Part shown: positions 26,721 to 39,900 of the stretch, in pieces
Layout of the letters: each line of letters opens with the position of its first letter
How positions within the stretch are numbered: position 1 is the first letter of the stretch
NCBI GenBank assembly: GCA_914767715.1
Contig: OU612066.1
Location: 33,392,283 to 33,456,282 of the forward strand
DNA length: 64,000 bases
Direction of reading: 5' to 3'
DNA from: Membranipora membranacea
Lineage: Eukaryota > Bryozoa > Gymnolaemata > Cheilostomatida > Membraniporidae
Translations under genes and position numbers: made by a program
Notes under the pieces: model-generated
Databases searched by the model: none
Told to the model about the DNA's origin: nothing
The model's input: only the letters and a program-made list of their open reading frames with translations

Positions 26721-28055
26721 GTAAGTGCTAGCTAACATTAAGTCACCCATAAACTAGCTAAACTAAGCCAAATATTACTCCTCTCGGGTAACTATAGGTT
26801 ATTTCTGTAGTGTTATATCTATGTCAGCATCTATGTTTTATTTAAAGAAGAGTCTGCTTGTAAAATATGTGTAGGGTGATGTCATAGGTCTAAGCAGTTG
26901 ACATCCATTACAAGAAAGCCATAACCCCCCTTCCTCCCCCCGTGTTTATATATCTACTTGCTTGTAATACGAATAACATATTCCTCCAACAGATTTGTTT
27001 TGCAAGCTTTTTAACTTAGCTGCTAAATGTGATGTGAGATAGAATCATTTTTTGTTCAAAGGTTGTTCTACCTCCTGCTGTTAACTTGAGTTGAGATCCA
27101 GTTATGCGATTATATTTCCGCTCCTAAATCTTGAGTTTCATCATTCTTTCAGTGATACAGCAAAGGAGGAAGAACCACGCAAAAAGGCTTAAAATAACTA
27201 TTCCGATCATAGATCATTGCCAAAGTCCAAGACTAAGAAGCACCAAATTGAACAAGATGACCAAGTACAAAAATATTCTGCATGCATTTGTGTCAAAGCA
27301 TGTTTTCACATGAATTTTATATTCTTGATGTCCTTTGTTGCATGCCCACACGTTGACATAGGTCACATTGCAGGTATGTGTTTTACTGCTGTATATATTC
27401 ATTTGATACAGGCTTGTACCAATATCTACTTTCCAATTGGTCAATGAAGAGGATTTGTACCTTGAATGTATTTATCAATACTGGTTTTCACAGTAGGAAA
27501 TACTCCTTTTTTTTGCTTTCCTTCTTGTTTACCCAGGTCATATTATTGTTGGTATTCACTCATTGTATTTTTATGTAACAATTTTATATATGTTTGTACA
27601 TATATCTCACCTTCCATTGACTGGATTTTTACCTTGATAAAGAATGTATTATATCAATACAAGTTTTCGATGCATTTGATAAGCACATTAGTTCGTCTTT
27701 CTTTGCTTTCCTTCACGCTGACACTGGTCACATTGTGGATAAATCTTTGTTTATACTGATGTGTTCTTGTATTGCACCTTTCAATAAGTCAATAAAGAGG
27801 ATCTGTTTGTGCCTTGGTAGATAATACACATACAGAATGCTCATTAAAAAAACGAAATTTTGCAACTTTTTTGTCTTTTCTTAGCCTCTGTAGAAAGAAT
27901 ATGCACTCGGAGAGTTATGAACTTTACATAATTGGATTCGCAGCGAAATTCGGGTCTAGTTTCACTCAATTCTAGGTAACCCCAGAGAGATAATTATTAT
28001 TAAATGCAATTTTTTGATCACTCATTGGCAAGAAGTTTCTGGACTCAACCTGTTT

Positions 28056-28525
28056 TTCGCATCTTAACAGTTTTTCACATCTTAACTGGATCCACCCTGT
28101 CCCCATATATTCCCAATTTATAATTAGACTGCTACCAGTTATTTTATAATAGGGTCTTCTTACAAAAAGATAATGAAAATCACATATGAAATTCGTTTAT
28201 CGCTGTTATTCTGGAAAGGTTGCGCAAAACCTATTTTTATGCCACAACTGTGTTTGAGGGGTGTCTACAATCTGTCTGTAAAACGTCAATAGATGGATTT
28301 AGCAGTATGATATTTTCTCAAAAACCACTCAAGATATGCATGATATTGATTAAAAAAATCAATGACGCCAATTCATTCTATGATCTTTGCCGAAAGAAGT
28401 TAAATGGTAAAAAACGCTCTATATACCCCCTTTTCCACGTTTGTTACTTGGATCCGCCCCCTTTTGCCCCATTTGTAAAATAGTACATATGCGCCATCAG
28501 AACGGCCATAAAAAACTACCCCAGA
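28056..28525. repeat. Diverged direct repeat, copy 1
   Basis: This segment matches the copy about 740 bp downstream over nearly its whole length, with many substitutions and small indels. Shared landmarks include AACTGGATCCACCC, CAAGATATGCATGATATTGAT and CAGAACGGCCATAAAAAACT. No transposase-like protein is encoded. Confidence 0.75.
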
Positions 28526-28794
28526 CAAAAGTGGTGGATGCTCATGTTTGAAGGCCGGTTTGCATTGTACGCAATTGTGTGGATACCTTCAATGCGACAA
28601 TGGCAGGGACGACACTCAGCAAGATGAGCATGACCAAATTACCGATGAAGACCTTGACCTTTAAACTAGTATGAATTTGCATCCTTTCCTTGTTTTGTTT
28701 TAGCAGTGATACTTATGTGCTCTTTAAAATAGCTATTAAATTCAAAATACATAATCGGATTACACGTTTTACCAGAATAAAACTTTTTAAACGT

Positions 28795-29255
28795 TTACCT
28801 GTTTTTCACATCCCAACTGGATCCACCCCTTTCTCATATATTCTCAATTTTTTATTACACTGCTACCAGATACTTTATGATGGGGCCTTTTTATAAACAA
28901 ATCATGAAAAATGACATGAGAAGTACAGTTATCACTGTTATTCTTGCACGCTTGCACAAAACCTATTATTATGTCGCAACTGTGTTCGAGGGGTGACTAC
29001 AATTTGTCTGTAAAACGTCAACCATTGGGTTTAGCTGTATGATATTTTCCCAAAAACTACTCAAGATATGCATGATATTGATAAAAAAAATTCAATGACA
29101 CTGCTTCATTCTATGAACTTTGCCAAGAGAAGTTAAATTGCAAAAAACGCCCTTTTAACCCCCTTTTCCGTGTTTCTTACTTGTATTCGCCCCTTTTTGC
29201 CCCATTTGTGAAATGGTACATATGCGTCATCAGAACGGCCATAAAAAACTACACC
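28795..29255. repeat. Diverged direct repeat, copy 2
   Basis: Second copy of the element at 28056-28525, same orientation. The divergence shows an old duplication or two insertions of the same non-coding element. Confidence 0.75.
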
Positions 29256-31458
29256 AGATACAGTCTTCAATTTTCTCTGTTCAAGACACTTACGCAGATG
29301 TTATTTTTAGAGCCTTTTATGTATAGCCGCTGCTGGCCTATAACAAAAAACGTGAATTTCATCAGCATCATATTTCATCAGCCTCCGACTTTCATCATGC
29401 TCCAAGCATTGCTAAGCGACAACGGGCGATTAAACCCTAATTATACCCTATTAATCTCAAAACAATTTACTCTATATACGCAGACAATGGATAAAACTAT
29501 TCTTTGAATTCTGTGCTGCATTTCATCATGCTCTCAGATAGTGAAGCTATAATCATTGTGACTATATAGAAAGTCATTGCATCAGCTTTTCTGAAGTGAG
29601 TTTACACGGGCAGTCAATGAAATTCCTTGTCTACACACACTACAGCCAATGAACCTACAACCTCTAACACTTCAATATAAGTAAGTAATCATAGGTGAAC
29701 AACCATGCTATCATAATCCCCATAGACAAAGCATTATGACTATGTTAATAACCCTGAACGTTGTAGTTCATTGAGCTTGGGTTCAAACTTAGAAATGTTG
29801 ATAAGACCAGTTTAGTAATACAGTTGAATATCTGACAACATTGAGTGAGAACCAGGATGGAATGACTGATGGTGTCCACTTCAATTACACAATTTTAATT
29901 ATCTGAATGATGACGAAAACCCCATCATCAAAACAACTACAATGCTGAAACTTCACGAGAAAAAAATTTGCAAGTCATCATAAACCATGGTGCAAGCAAA
30001 AGGAACTAAACACAGGCAAAATTGAAAACCGAACTCTAAGGGTCGTTATAACTCAGCACCCCATATCTAGCTTTGAACTTCATCAATAGGAGCTTGCAAA
30101 AAAATACACTTATGGGTGCGCGCTATACTTTTCAACAAATATTATTATTATTGCTAGAAATTACCCTAGCTGTATTCCATATTTCATATTTCCACTGTCA
30201 AACATCAAATTCTTATCGTACTTGAGAAATTGTAAACAAAAACAGAGTCAGTCCACTGTGAAGATTCCAAAACTTCATTGGTAGTAGTAAAATCTTGGCG
30301 TGCATGGTACGGGATCACACGCAAAGTACGTACAAATAGTGGGACAAAGTTACATCGAATATACTCGAATTATCATCGGTTACATCATATTTATCTACGC
30401 GGGTCATATTTTGTCCTACGCACTAATCAATCGGAAGCAGAGATATGATAATTGTGACATTACATTACAGTATCTCCATTCTGAAAATCAAAGTCCAAGA
30501 TTTGGAATTTAAAAATATGACAATAGCTCGGCTACTATCAAGTCACATGAGTTCTTTTTGAATAAAGGGAGCCCCACATGACTTGCTAAAATTGTTTGCA
30601 CACATGTATAGTAGCAATAAATCATATTTATGATCGAAAACAACTTGTTAGGAAACATATGACTACAGATCCTGATTTTGACCAGAAAACACTTTTCGAT
30701 TGCATAATCCTCACTTACTTTCCAGAATGTCTGCTGTAGTTTTACATTTTGTGCATTGTCATGTGGTTTAAATAACTATAATTGCTGTAGAATTAAGAAG
30801 ATGGTATCATACTGGTGGTTTGGCCAGGTTCCAATGTTATTGTGCCTTCCAAAGTCTATAAACAAACTCAAAGTGCTATATAAATAATAGAGCAGTTGTT
30901 CGAAAGGGCAGGGAGTGAAATAAGCCCCCTATGTTTTTGAGGAAGCTCCTTTCACAGAATTTTGCAATCAAAATATAAGCTTCAAGCTGTTATGCCAAAC
31001 TTGTAAGTTATTTTGACATAAAACTGCTTTAGCCATTCTATTTACATAAGACCTTGGGTATGGCCTGATCTTTTCTCATAAAGAAAACTAATTGTTTATA
31101 CAGCCCGTTACCTTTCTCAATGCCAAGAAAGGAGGAAAAGTTTCAATCAGAAATTGCCAAATGTTTGGATCAAGTGTACTTGTATGGCTGTCACAATTGT
31201 CACAACGGAAATGCCTGGGCAGCTGATGGCCTGATCCACATTTGTTGGCTAAAGTTTGGTTCATTTGATCAAGCAGATTTTTATCTGTTAACTGTCAAGA
31301 AAGAATTTAACCTTCTCCAGCAATCAACCAGGAAGATTAGTACTTATAGGCGCGTTTTGCTCACATGCCAATTCCTAGTTCCCGCATAGTTACTCACAAG
31401 TGAAGAATTTGCAGCTCATGCATCAAATTTGGCAACCTTCCAATAATCGGACAATTGA

Positions 31459-31505
31459 CCAATCAGGAGTTGTTATTCTCACACACCTCCCGTTTGAGTA
31501 TAAAT
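31459..31505 (+). promoter_or_regulatory. Putative CCAAT and TATA elements of the cytochrome b5-domain gene
   Basis: A CCAATCA box at 31459-31465 is followed 34 bp later by TATAAAT at 31499-31505, about 235 bp before the start codon at 31738. Spacing and order suit a core promoter with transcription starting near 31530; this is inference. Confidence 0.4.
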
Positions 31506-31737
31506 GCCGCTGATAACCTGATAACCTCTCATTACATATCACGAGGACCTCCAGCGCACATTTAACTTTATCTCCCCACAGATTCAGAACTTGATATTGA
31601 GGATTATTTCCGATTAATAACCAGGCACCAGCGCATACATCAAAAACACTGTTTACATTTTCGTAGTGCATACAGAGATCTTTCACAGACAGCTAAACTC
31701 AAACTTATAGTCTATTTCTCCTAACTAACCCTACAGA

Positions 31738-33273
31738 ATGCTGTTCTCTCAAACTCTACCGACTTTAGAAAGCATGAAAAGTTTCCTTACTGGTAAGTTG
31801 ACCTTTGTCTTCAGGACTTAACTGAGCTGATTTCATATTGTTGACTTTTTCTATTTGGGTGAGACATAGCAACCGGCAATCGGGGATTTTTCCTGTTTCT
31901 GTGAATCATAATTGTTGGGAATTTTCCATTCACAAGTCAACCATGAATGTCCAAAATTTCCGACTCATTAATAATAACATAGGAGGGGCATAAATCATCC
32001 AACTATAATAATGACAACTATAATTATAGCCATATGTTTAACCTGCTGCGTTGTCATGCCGCATATACTCTCATTACTAACATGGGCCGTGAAATATATA
32101 AACTAATGGAATTTTCCACTATTGCGTCACACAGCTGCAGGCTTAGCTGCCGATAAGAAATCAATAACCTTCATTGATATGGTACCATTCACTTGTAATC
32201 TAAGTGATCATTGATAACAAGTGCAAACATTCCATGCAATGCAATCTATTTTTGAAATGAACCAGTCATATGCCCTCTAAATTCACGAAGTACAGTTTAC
32301 CGAGGGGTCACATGATTATAATTTGTGTTATCTTTATCAGGAAAAAGTGATAGAGTTTTACCGTGCTGTGGCAATAAGGAGACCGAGGCACATGCCGTCA
32401 CTTGCCACGCTGGCAAAGATGTAGAGATCTTCGAGAGACTGTTCAGTATGAAAGAAGTGGCTCATCACTGTGATCCACAATCATGCTGGGTAGTGGTGGA
32501 CAATGTAGTATACGACCTCACTGAATTCCAGTATGAGGTAAGAACTCAGGCTATGAAATTTCCTTTTTTTTTCAGATCTATTTTCCTATCTTTTCCATAC
32601 AGCAATTATTACAAAATCAGCTGAGGTGAACAACACTAAGGGCCATGTAACTGTTTACGTGAGAAAATAAACCATTATATCCTCACATCCCACTGTCTTA
32701 GACAATATAAATCACAGCTTATCTGAGATCAGCTAATTAAGACTGAAAACAACGTAAATGCCGCTTTGATATGTCTTCTTGACATCAACAAAGACCCATA
32801 ACGTCTGTTTTCTATTAATAGCATCCTGGTGGAATGGACATTATCCTTGAGAACGCTGGCCGAGACTGCACCGGAGTGTTCGAGGATGTGGGACACTCAA
32901 AATGGGCAGCTCAGCTTTTACAAAAATACAGGATAGGCATGTTACCTGAGGTAAGCATATTTAATCCAATGCTCTAAGTTTCTCTTTCAACAAACCAAGT
33001 ATGACTTGATTCAACGAACCAAGTATCACAAACCAAATCTGTGACTTGATCAGCATATGAAGTTGATAATATTATAATATTTTTTGCTTGTTAAAACTTG
33101 CACAGTGTCTGCTAGTTGTGTTTCTAGATTTGGGCTATGTACTGAGGGAAGATAACTCAAAAAAATACCATCATAATTATTCACCATTTTAATCTTGATT
33201 CATTTCAAGTCTAGTTTCACAAGTTAATAATACTTCTTTGTTGTTATTTCAGAATGAGAGGATAGTATTATAG
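31738..33273 (+). CDS. Cytochrome b5-domain protein, soluble
   Basis: Small heme-binding electron-transfer fold. Four exons: 31738-31792, 32341-32537, 32822-32950, 33253-33273; phases 1, 0, 0 close to a 133-residue protein. The domain covers roughly residues 55-127, with [10 protein letters not shown] at its start, [15 protein letters not shown] in the middle and the first heme ligand in HPGG (His85), opening exon 3. The second ligand is in VGHS (His109). The C-terminus is only a few residues past the domain (LPENERIVL), so there is no membrane anchor, unlike microsomal cytochrome b5. The N-terminal 45 residues are Cys-containing with no clear targeting signal. The final exon encodes only six residues plus stop. 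The exact member of the cytochrome b5 family and its redox partner are not determined. Confidence 0.88.
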
Positions 33274-33655
33274 ACAGCAGTATAGAGTTCATACATCACT
33301 GATATACAAATACCTAGTCTTCCCTTGGCAGCACAATCTATGAATCTCAGATCTATATCTACTTATCTTTACCCAATTATTGTTTTCTCCTCTGACGCTC
33401 AACACTTGACTGATTGATATTCTTATACACATCAAAACAATCACACTAAGATAATGTTTTCTATCAGGAATGTGCAATTGTATATACGTCTAAAATCTTA
33501 TTGTTATATTTATTTATTTCGAATGACTGAAAACTGATATATTTTTTCACTTCTCAACACCCTTTTCTCTTGAAGCAGCTAACATCGTGTAAGATGTAAA
33601 TGTTTTGCGGCAATTCATTCATTTCAGAAATTGTAATTTTAAGTATTCTTCTGAG

Positions 33656-33661
33656 AATAAA
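33656..33661 (+). promoter_or_regulatory. Poly(A) signal of the cytochrome b5-domain gene
   Basis: AATAAA lies 383 bases after the stop codon, the first such hexamer on the coding strand. Confidence 0.5.
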
Positions 33662-34346
33662 AGTACAAAAACTATATATTGTCGGCACCTGATCCTAAAC
33701 TTCCCTAAATCGCTACGGAGCCATACAAAGCATATGATTCATTGTTAATAAATAGAGAGCCAAAACAACACGGAAATACTCCCCAAGTTGTTATGTGCAT
33801 TGGATTGGATCGATGTATCAATAAGACTCACCTGACTGTTTAAGCTTGCTGTCCGGCCTTTTGTTTCTTCTAATAAATAGTTCAGCCTAAAACCAGAAGG
33901 ACATAATTACATTATTAAAACAAAACGGGAGAAAACTTACTTCTCTTAAATCATACATATCCAGTCTCTATCTTATCTTATGTCAAATTAGGGCCTCTCA
34001 TTAGAGCAGTGAACAGCAGAATTTGATAATAAAATCATTTCCTAGTGAAATGCAACACCAAATTCGCTAACTGATGGGCTACAAACCCGGAAAAGAAGAA
34101 TTAGCTTGTGAGGTTCAGTCTTCAAACTTGGTAAACATTAATTAAAATCCATTAGGTTGGCAGCCCTTTGCTCAGGTCCCTCTCTTTCTCCGTAATATCA
34201 AGCCTTCTTTTGGGTCTGACAATTGACTTAATAATAAACCTACACCATAGACACCATAGAGCGAATGTGAGGAGCATAACCGTGGGTGACACTACGAAAT
34301 TGGATTGTGTGGTAGCAATGATGCCATCAGCAGTCGAGGGTTTTTG

Positions 34347-34544
34347 TTGATAACTCATTCAGTTTTGATCAAACTTTGAGTTTGAAATTTGCTTTACATT
34401 CAGCAGCTTCTTGCCATCATATAATGCTTTTTCTCTATTTAACCATTTTATTCAGGTGAAAATTAATTCAACTGCTCATGACAATTTGATATATCTATTG
34501 CAATTTTCAAACTTAAATTCGATCAAAACTGATCGAGTTATCAA
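34347..34544. repeat. Inverted repeat with about 44-bp arms
   Basis: The arm at 34347-34390 (start TTGATAACTC) and the arm at 34502-34544 (end GAGTTATCAA) are inverted complements with a handful of mismatches, separated by about 110 bp. The form is that of a small non-autonomous terminal-inverted-repeat element. Confidence 0.65.
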
Positions 34545-35537
34545 TAAAAACCTGGACTGTAAATCAATGCTCAAACCATTGCTACTACACAATTCCATGT
34601 TGTCACGTACCCACAATTAAATGCCTCAGTGCCTAAAGTGTCTTGTCTAGGTTTTTTATTTGTAGGCCTACGGATCTGACAATTTAACATTTTTTTGTAA
34701 TTGATTTGGTGCTACAAAGTAGAATGTGGCGGAATAGTACCTGCAAAAGCGATAAGATTTTGGCTCTACAAGTGAAAAAGATTGCGTTGTTGCTAATTCA
34801 GCGTCAATAATTTATGCCGAGGATTGATATGCGTACAAGACACTGGCATCTGGAGTTGCAATCAGCTATTCCATGATACCGACACTCTTTTATCAACCCT
34901 GACATATTAATATCTTGCTATTTTCCAACACATACATAAATATGCACAATTTATTATCAGGACTAACAATATCTGGGCCATCTGGTTCTCAAAGAACACC
35001 AGGACTAGTAATAGGAATGCCAAATATCTTATCATTAAACTGACTTCTGATGATGATAGCTGCTAATGAACTCAAAACTCAGAGTTATATATACAATTGA
35101 CCGTTTGATGATTTGAACACTGCTACAATGACCCAGTGGACTTCACATCAATTACTAAGCAGAAGCAGACACTATGTTTACCTGCATGTGTGCAGGTTCC
35201 AAACTCCAGCTGTGACTTGAAGGAACCTATGTCCATGATCATTAGCAATGTTAAGATGTTTCCAACTCTGGGTGCGGTCTTATGATACTGGGGTCAGCAA
35301 GGGGGGGGGCAGCATTGTTCTAAGTGAACAACATTGCTTTGATGTACCATAGTATAGCTAAGATTTAAGGAGTTAAAAGCGGCTTATATCCAATGTAGTG
35401 CGTGTAAGTCATTATTATTATTATTATAGTGTATTACATGATGATCTCTCTTGGGAACCCCACCATATGCAAGCAAATGGAGTAACAGGCATATGAACTT
35501 GTATGCACAATAATTATATTAACAGTCACCAGGAGCC

Positions 35538-35618
35538 AGCTGTCACTGTGGAGCGAATGATGGTTGAATGATCTGACCAATCATTTCACCATCACTCACT
35601 CCACAGCGGTGACAGCTG
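35538..35618. repeat. Imperfect inverted repeat
   Basis: Arms beginning AGCTGTCAC and ending GTGACAGCT form an imperfect hairpin, with a central GATCTGACCAATC region. A 2-4 base bulge and several mismatches are present. Confidence 0.6.
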
Positions 35619-36372
35619 TCTAAAAAACCACTCAGTTCTTCATTCAATTGCTTATAATATGCTATCAAAGCCTTTGTGATTGATACTCTTCCTTTACAGA
35701 AGGTTTGACTTATTCATTCAGACATAAGTTTGATCCTAGTTGACCCCAGTTATGCAGGATTTGGTGCATAAATAGTGTCATAAGGAATATGTATGGGAGA
35801 ATTTAAACTGGAGGCTGACATATTTGACCTTGTGAAGGTCAATATTGATATCCGGTTTTTATAGCCTGTAAATCTAAGTCAAAGGGGGGCTTAGCTTGTA
35901 CCTCCATAAAAAATACCATGAATTTCCAGGTTCTTGGTGTATATTTCAAGGCATGTAAAAAAAAAAAGAACAAACATTTGACAAGGACTCTAATGCTATC
36001 ATAAAAAGCAAACTACTCTCTGCAATGAGCTCCTTTCATTACGCAGTTACACAGTCAAATCCACAGTGAACACAATATGTGCTTTTGTATCTCTTGGTTA
36101 TCTAATCCAAATAACCTAGCCTAACCGTTTCCTGCTATCACTGACAACGTCAACATCAACTGACTCTGTTTTTTTTCATTATTATTATTACAATGATAAT
36201 GTATGTATGTGGAACTGAAAAGATATCAGAGGAGTAGGTTTACTGGATAGCCAACCAAAGGAGTTTACTCCTTGAGTCACTATTGTCGGCCTCAAAGGCT
36301 TGCTTCCACATATTAATATCAGTCATACCATAGGCATCTGGCACTCTGCTGTTATACAAGCATGCATAATTT

Positions 36373-36491
36373 CATAGGCATCTGGAGTTACAAGCATGTC
36401 CACTGGACATGCTTGTAACTCCAGATGCCTATGCATAATTTGCCCATGTCCAGTATCAAATTATGCATGCTTGTAACTCCAGATGCCTATG
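36373..36491. repeat. 30-bp-arm palindrome plus a third copy of one arm
   Basis: Arms 36373-36402 and 36404-36433 are perfect inverted complements around a single central base. A further direct copy of the right arm (CATGCTTGTAACTCCAGATG and following bases) lies at about 36466-36491, with a shared CATAATTT block between. Confidence 0.8.
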
Positions 36492-36939
36492 ATATCAGTC
36501 ACTTCAATCCAAACACATCGAACAACTCCGGCTTCATTACAGAAAAAGTCTAGTTCTGTAGGGTAGTAGCCAGTTTTATGAAAAAATCGCAGTAGAGGGT
36601 TTGTTGGTGCAGCCAATGTCCAATCCAGCACTGGGATGATTTGAGACGTGTGGCAGGTGATGTATGGGACATGTCTTGCAGCACTAAAGAACGATGAATG
36701 ACATGTTGTATTGTATTTGAGATGCTGCTGAGGCCTTGTGCGCTGTAAGACATGTCCTGCCACTTGTCTTGCAGCACCCTATCGCCAGCAACGGTTTTCA
36801 GTGCCTATTCAGAACTACATAAATTTTTGTAATGTTATGGTGAGAGCGCAAGAAGCGAAATCTAACTGTGTTTGATGGTTTTACCCTCCCTTCTTACTTT
36901 TAGGTGAAAGGATCACGATAAATACTGAAAACCTCCGAG

Positions 36940-39900
36940 ATGAAATCACAAGGAAGTATGCAACCAGGAGATGATTGTGACTCAGCACAGACCACGTCGA
37001 TGCAAAAAATTGCTCATCAGCACGACGCTAAGCTGCGAACACGAGACATACACCTGGACGAGCATGTCACATTCTCAGATCTGGGTCTGAGTGATGATCT
37101 CATCAATGGCCTGAGTCGATCAGGATTTGAGAAACCATCACCGATTCAGCTTAGTGCCATCCCACCTGGAAGATGCGGCCTAGGTTAGTCTAATGTGTAG
37201 AATTCATGTTTCTCTACGCTTAGATAAGTGTTTCGATAGCCATTTGATGATGTTTCAGAAACTTAAATAACTCTCAAGTCCATCAAAGTCAATAGTATCC
37301 TCATCTTGTGTGCTCTTGGTGGTGATAAAGTTTGGTGATCACTTTCTCTTTGAACTGAATAATAGCGAGCTCCGTGTTTTGCAGCATATGGCACTCTCCT
37401 CTTGCTAAGAAACTAAAATAACCACAGATTTAAACATTCATCAAGGCAATCATGTACTCTGATCTTCTCATATTTTAATAATAAATAATAATATTAACTT
37501 TTATTGAACTGATCAGTGCAGGGAAGCAAATAAGATCATGTCATGTCCTGCCCAGTTCTGTACAACCTGTTACTGCTTATTGCAGACTTGGTAGTACAGG
37601 CAAAATCAGGCACTGGAAAGACCTGTGTGTTTACCATCATAGCCCTGGATTCTATTGATGTGTCAGTCAGAAGTCCGCAGGTAGGTCGACTTTATTAACA
37701 TTATCTTTAACAAATTCATTCGTTAGCCTGTCAGAGTAGGGGACATATGATATATGTTGTAAGATAAGCTTTACTTTGTATTTTGGGAATGAAAGCAGAG
37801 AGCTAATGTTATCGATATTTAGGATAATTAACCATCATTTATAGTGGCATGATATGGTCACAGAGTGAGGATATCCTTACTCTGTGATATGGTGTAGGTT
37901 TAGTTAAATTCATATTGCTGAGCAATTGGATATGGTCAAATTAAAAACAACTAAAATCAGTCGCAAGAATTTAGCAATAATTGAGTTCTGTATGGTGATG
38001 AGACCAACCATGCTTCAAAGTGTCTAGCAATTTGATTTACCTATATGTGTACTACGGATATATACTACCCGAATAACTAATAGGATAATTGTCAAACATA
38101 ATGTGGCCAATTTTAATAAACGTAATAAGGTCAACTATAAGATTTTATATATGATTTCATCCTGGGGGGTCTTTCAATTAAAAAGCGCTAAAATCACTAG
38201 CTAACCATTCATTGCTCAGATGTTCCCTAAATGTCGCAATACCACGCACCCCTTGATGGAACCATTTCATTTGGCCATGAAGAGGTTTAAAGAAATTGTT
38301 TGCTCTCATTATAATTAGCCTAAATCACTATCTGATCGATCACTTGCTGAGTGAGTGAGACCGCTCACTTATTGATGGAACTATATATATTATGAGTGAG
38401 TGATCTGGGAACGAAATTATCTAATTGAAATACCAAGTGAGCAATAATTTTGATTGATATGATAGTGATAATTTGCTTTACTAAAGCATAGCTCAGTCTA
38501 ATTGAAAGAACCCCCTGGATAATGAAGTAACATTTATCAAAGAGTTGACTGCCCCTTCACAAGTTAAGACAATCCCTGAATAAATGTCGGGAAAACCATT
38601 TTAAGCCGAAACCATTAGTTGCACCATTAGAGGTGTGTTTTTCATGTACATTCACGATTCCTTCTCAATGCTGTTACCAACATATGCAGTCAGGCCAGTT
38701 AGCTCAGTTTGGTAGAGCATCACTCTGATAAGGTGAAGGTCATGGGTTCAAGCCCCATACTGGCTAGTATTTTTTTTATAGCAAAGCGCTGCCTTATTCC
38801 ACTTCCACATAATAAAATGGTCAACAATGGGAACAAATCTGTCTAATTGAAAGCCCGAATGGGCAAGGTTTCTTTGTAAAGTGATGGTTATGATTTCGTT
38901 GGAAAATTTGCTCATGCTAAGTCAAAGAGACCCCTGTATAGCAAAAGAGCAATGCACATAACTTATATTTATGAGTTGTCTGTCCTGCCATGACATTAGA
39001 CGACTCCTAAAACAACATAGGGGAAAACCATTTTAAGGGAAACCGATGTTACACCATCTGATGTGTGTTTTACACTATGTTCACTGATCAATTGACTGGT
39101 TTTCTCTCTCAAGGCTGTTACAAGCATCAGTCAAGCCAGTTAGCTCAGTTTGGTAGAGCGACACTCTTATATGATGTTGGTCATGGGTTCAAGCCCCATA
39201 CTGGCTAGTATTTCTTTTGGATAGCAAAGCGTTGACTTATTCCACTTCGCACATATTAGAATGGTCTGGAATGGTGATTGAGTACTCAGGCAAGTGCGTG
39301 TTTGTGGCACCACATTTTCAAACATTCATTTCTACTGATACCACCTAAATTGTGATGAGACCAGGGAGAATAATAGTTCCATTCTTACTGATGAGACCGA
39401 CCATAAACTTGTTGTTCTCAAAAGTATCTAGCATATAACTTTACCAATTGCGTTCTACGGAGATATCCTACCCTAATAACTAGTAGGATATTATCAAAAA
39501 TAATAAGATCAACTGTAAGAATTTATAGAGGATTTCATCCTGGGTGGTCTTTCAATCAAAAAGCACCATTATCGTAATTTTATCGTTCATTCCTGAGGCG
39601 TCGAAGGTCTCATTCCAAAATTGCGCACCCTGTGATTGAACCAACAACAAAGTGATGTAATGGATATGAGAACAAATCTGTTAAATTGAAAGCCCAAGTG
39701 GACGAGGCTTCTTAGTGAAGTGGGGGTGATGATTTCATTAAAATAGTTGCTCATTCTAAGTCAAAGTGGCTCCTGGATAGCAAAAGTGCAATGCAAAGTA
39801 ACCTATATCTATGAGTTGTCTGTCCTGCATGAGGATAGAAAACCCCAAACAAACAACATACAGGAAAACCATGTTAAGGGAAAATCATGTTAAGGGAAAC

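Larger units (their letters stand above)
20342..31457. other. Long gene-poor region
   Basis: About 11 kb without a confident gene. It holds degenerate CA-rich stretches near 22200-22330, a small GGCCCAGGGAGGATC duplication near 23806-23840, the long hairpin at 26057-26172, weak exon-like fragments at 26456-26720, and a pair of related repeat copies at 28056-29255. The remaining sequence is AT-rich and shows no recognisable domains on either strand. Confidence 0.6.
33274..36939. other. Intergenic region upstream of DDX20
   Basis: No coding exon is seen. The left part holds the 3' UTR of the cytochrome b5-domain gene. Several inverted repeats occur (34347-34544, 35538-35618, 36373-36433). A polypyrimidine tract and AG at 36902 suggest a non-coding first exon and intron for DDX20 upstream of its ATG. 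Confidence 0.55.
37928..39245 (+). repeat. tRNA-Ile-bearing repeat, copy A (DDX20 intron 2)
   Basis: The left part (GATATGGTCAAATTAAAAAC onward) recurs at 41686 and, in part, at 39395. It is followed by two tRNA-Ile sequences, each preceded by a conserved flank containing GTGTTTTTC...TTCAC and AATGCTGTTAC, and followed by TAGTATTTTTT and a GCAAAGCG tail. The repeat is therefore much longer than the tRNAs themselves. Confidence 0.75.

Noticed and set aside
27214-27759. Overlapping ORFs rich in Phe, Ile and Cys
   Set aside because: AT-rich sequence with poor codon character on both strands; the frame with Lys-rich peptide is broken by a stop at about 27187-27189.
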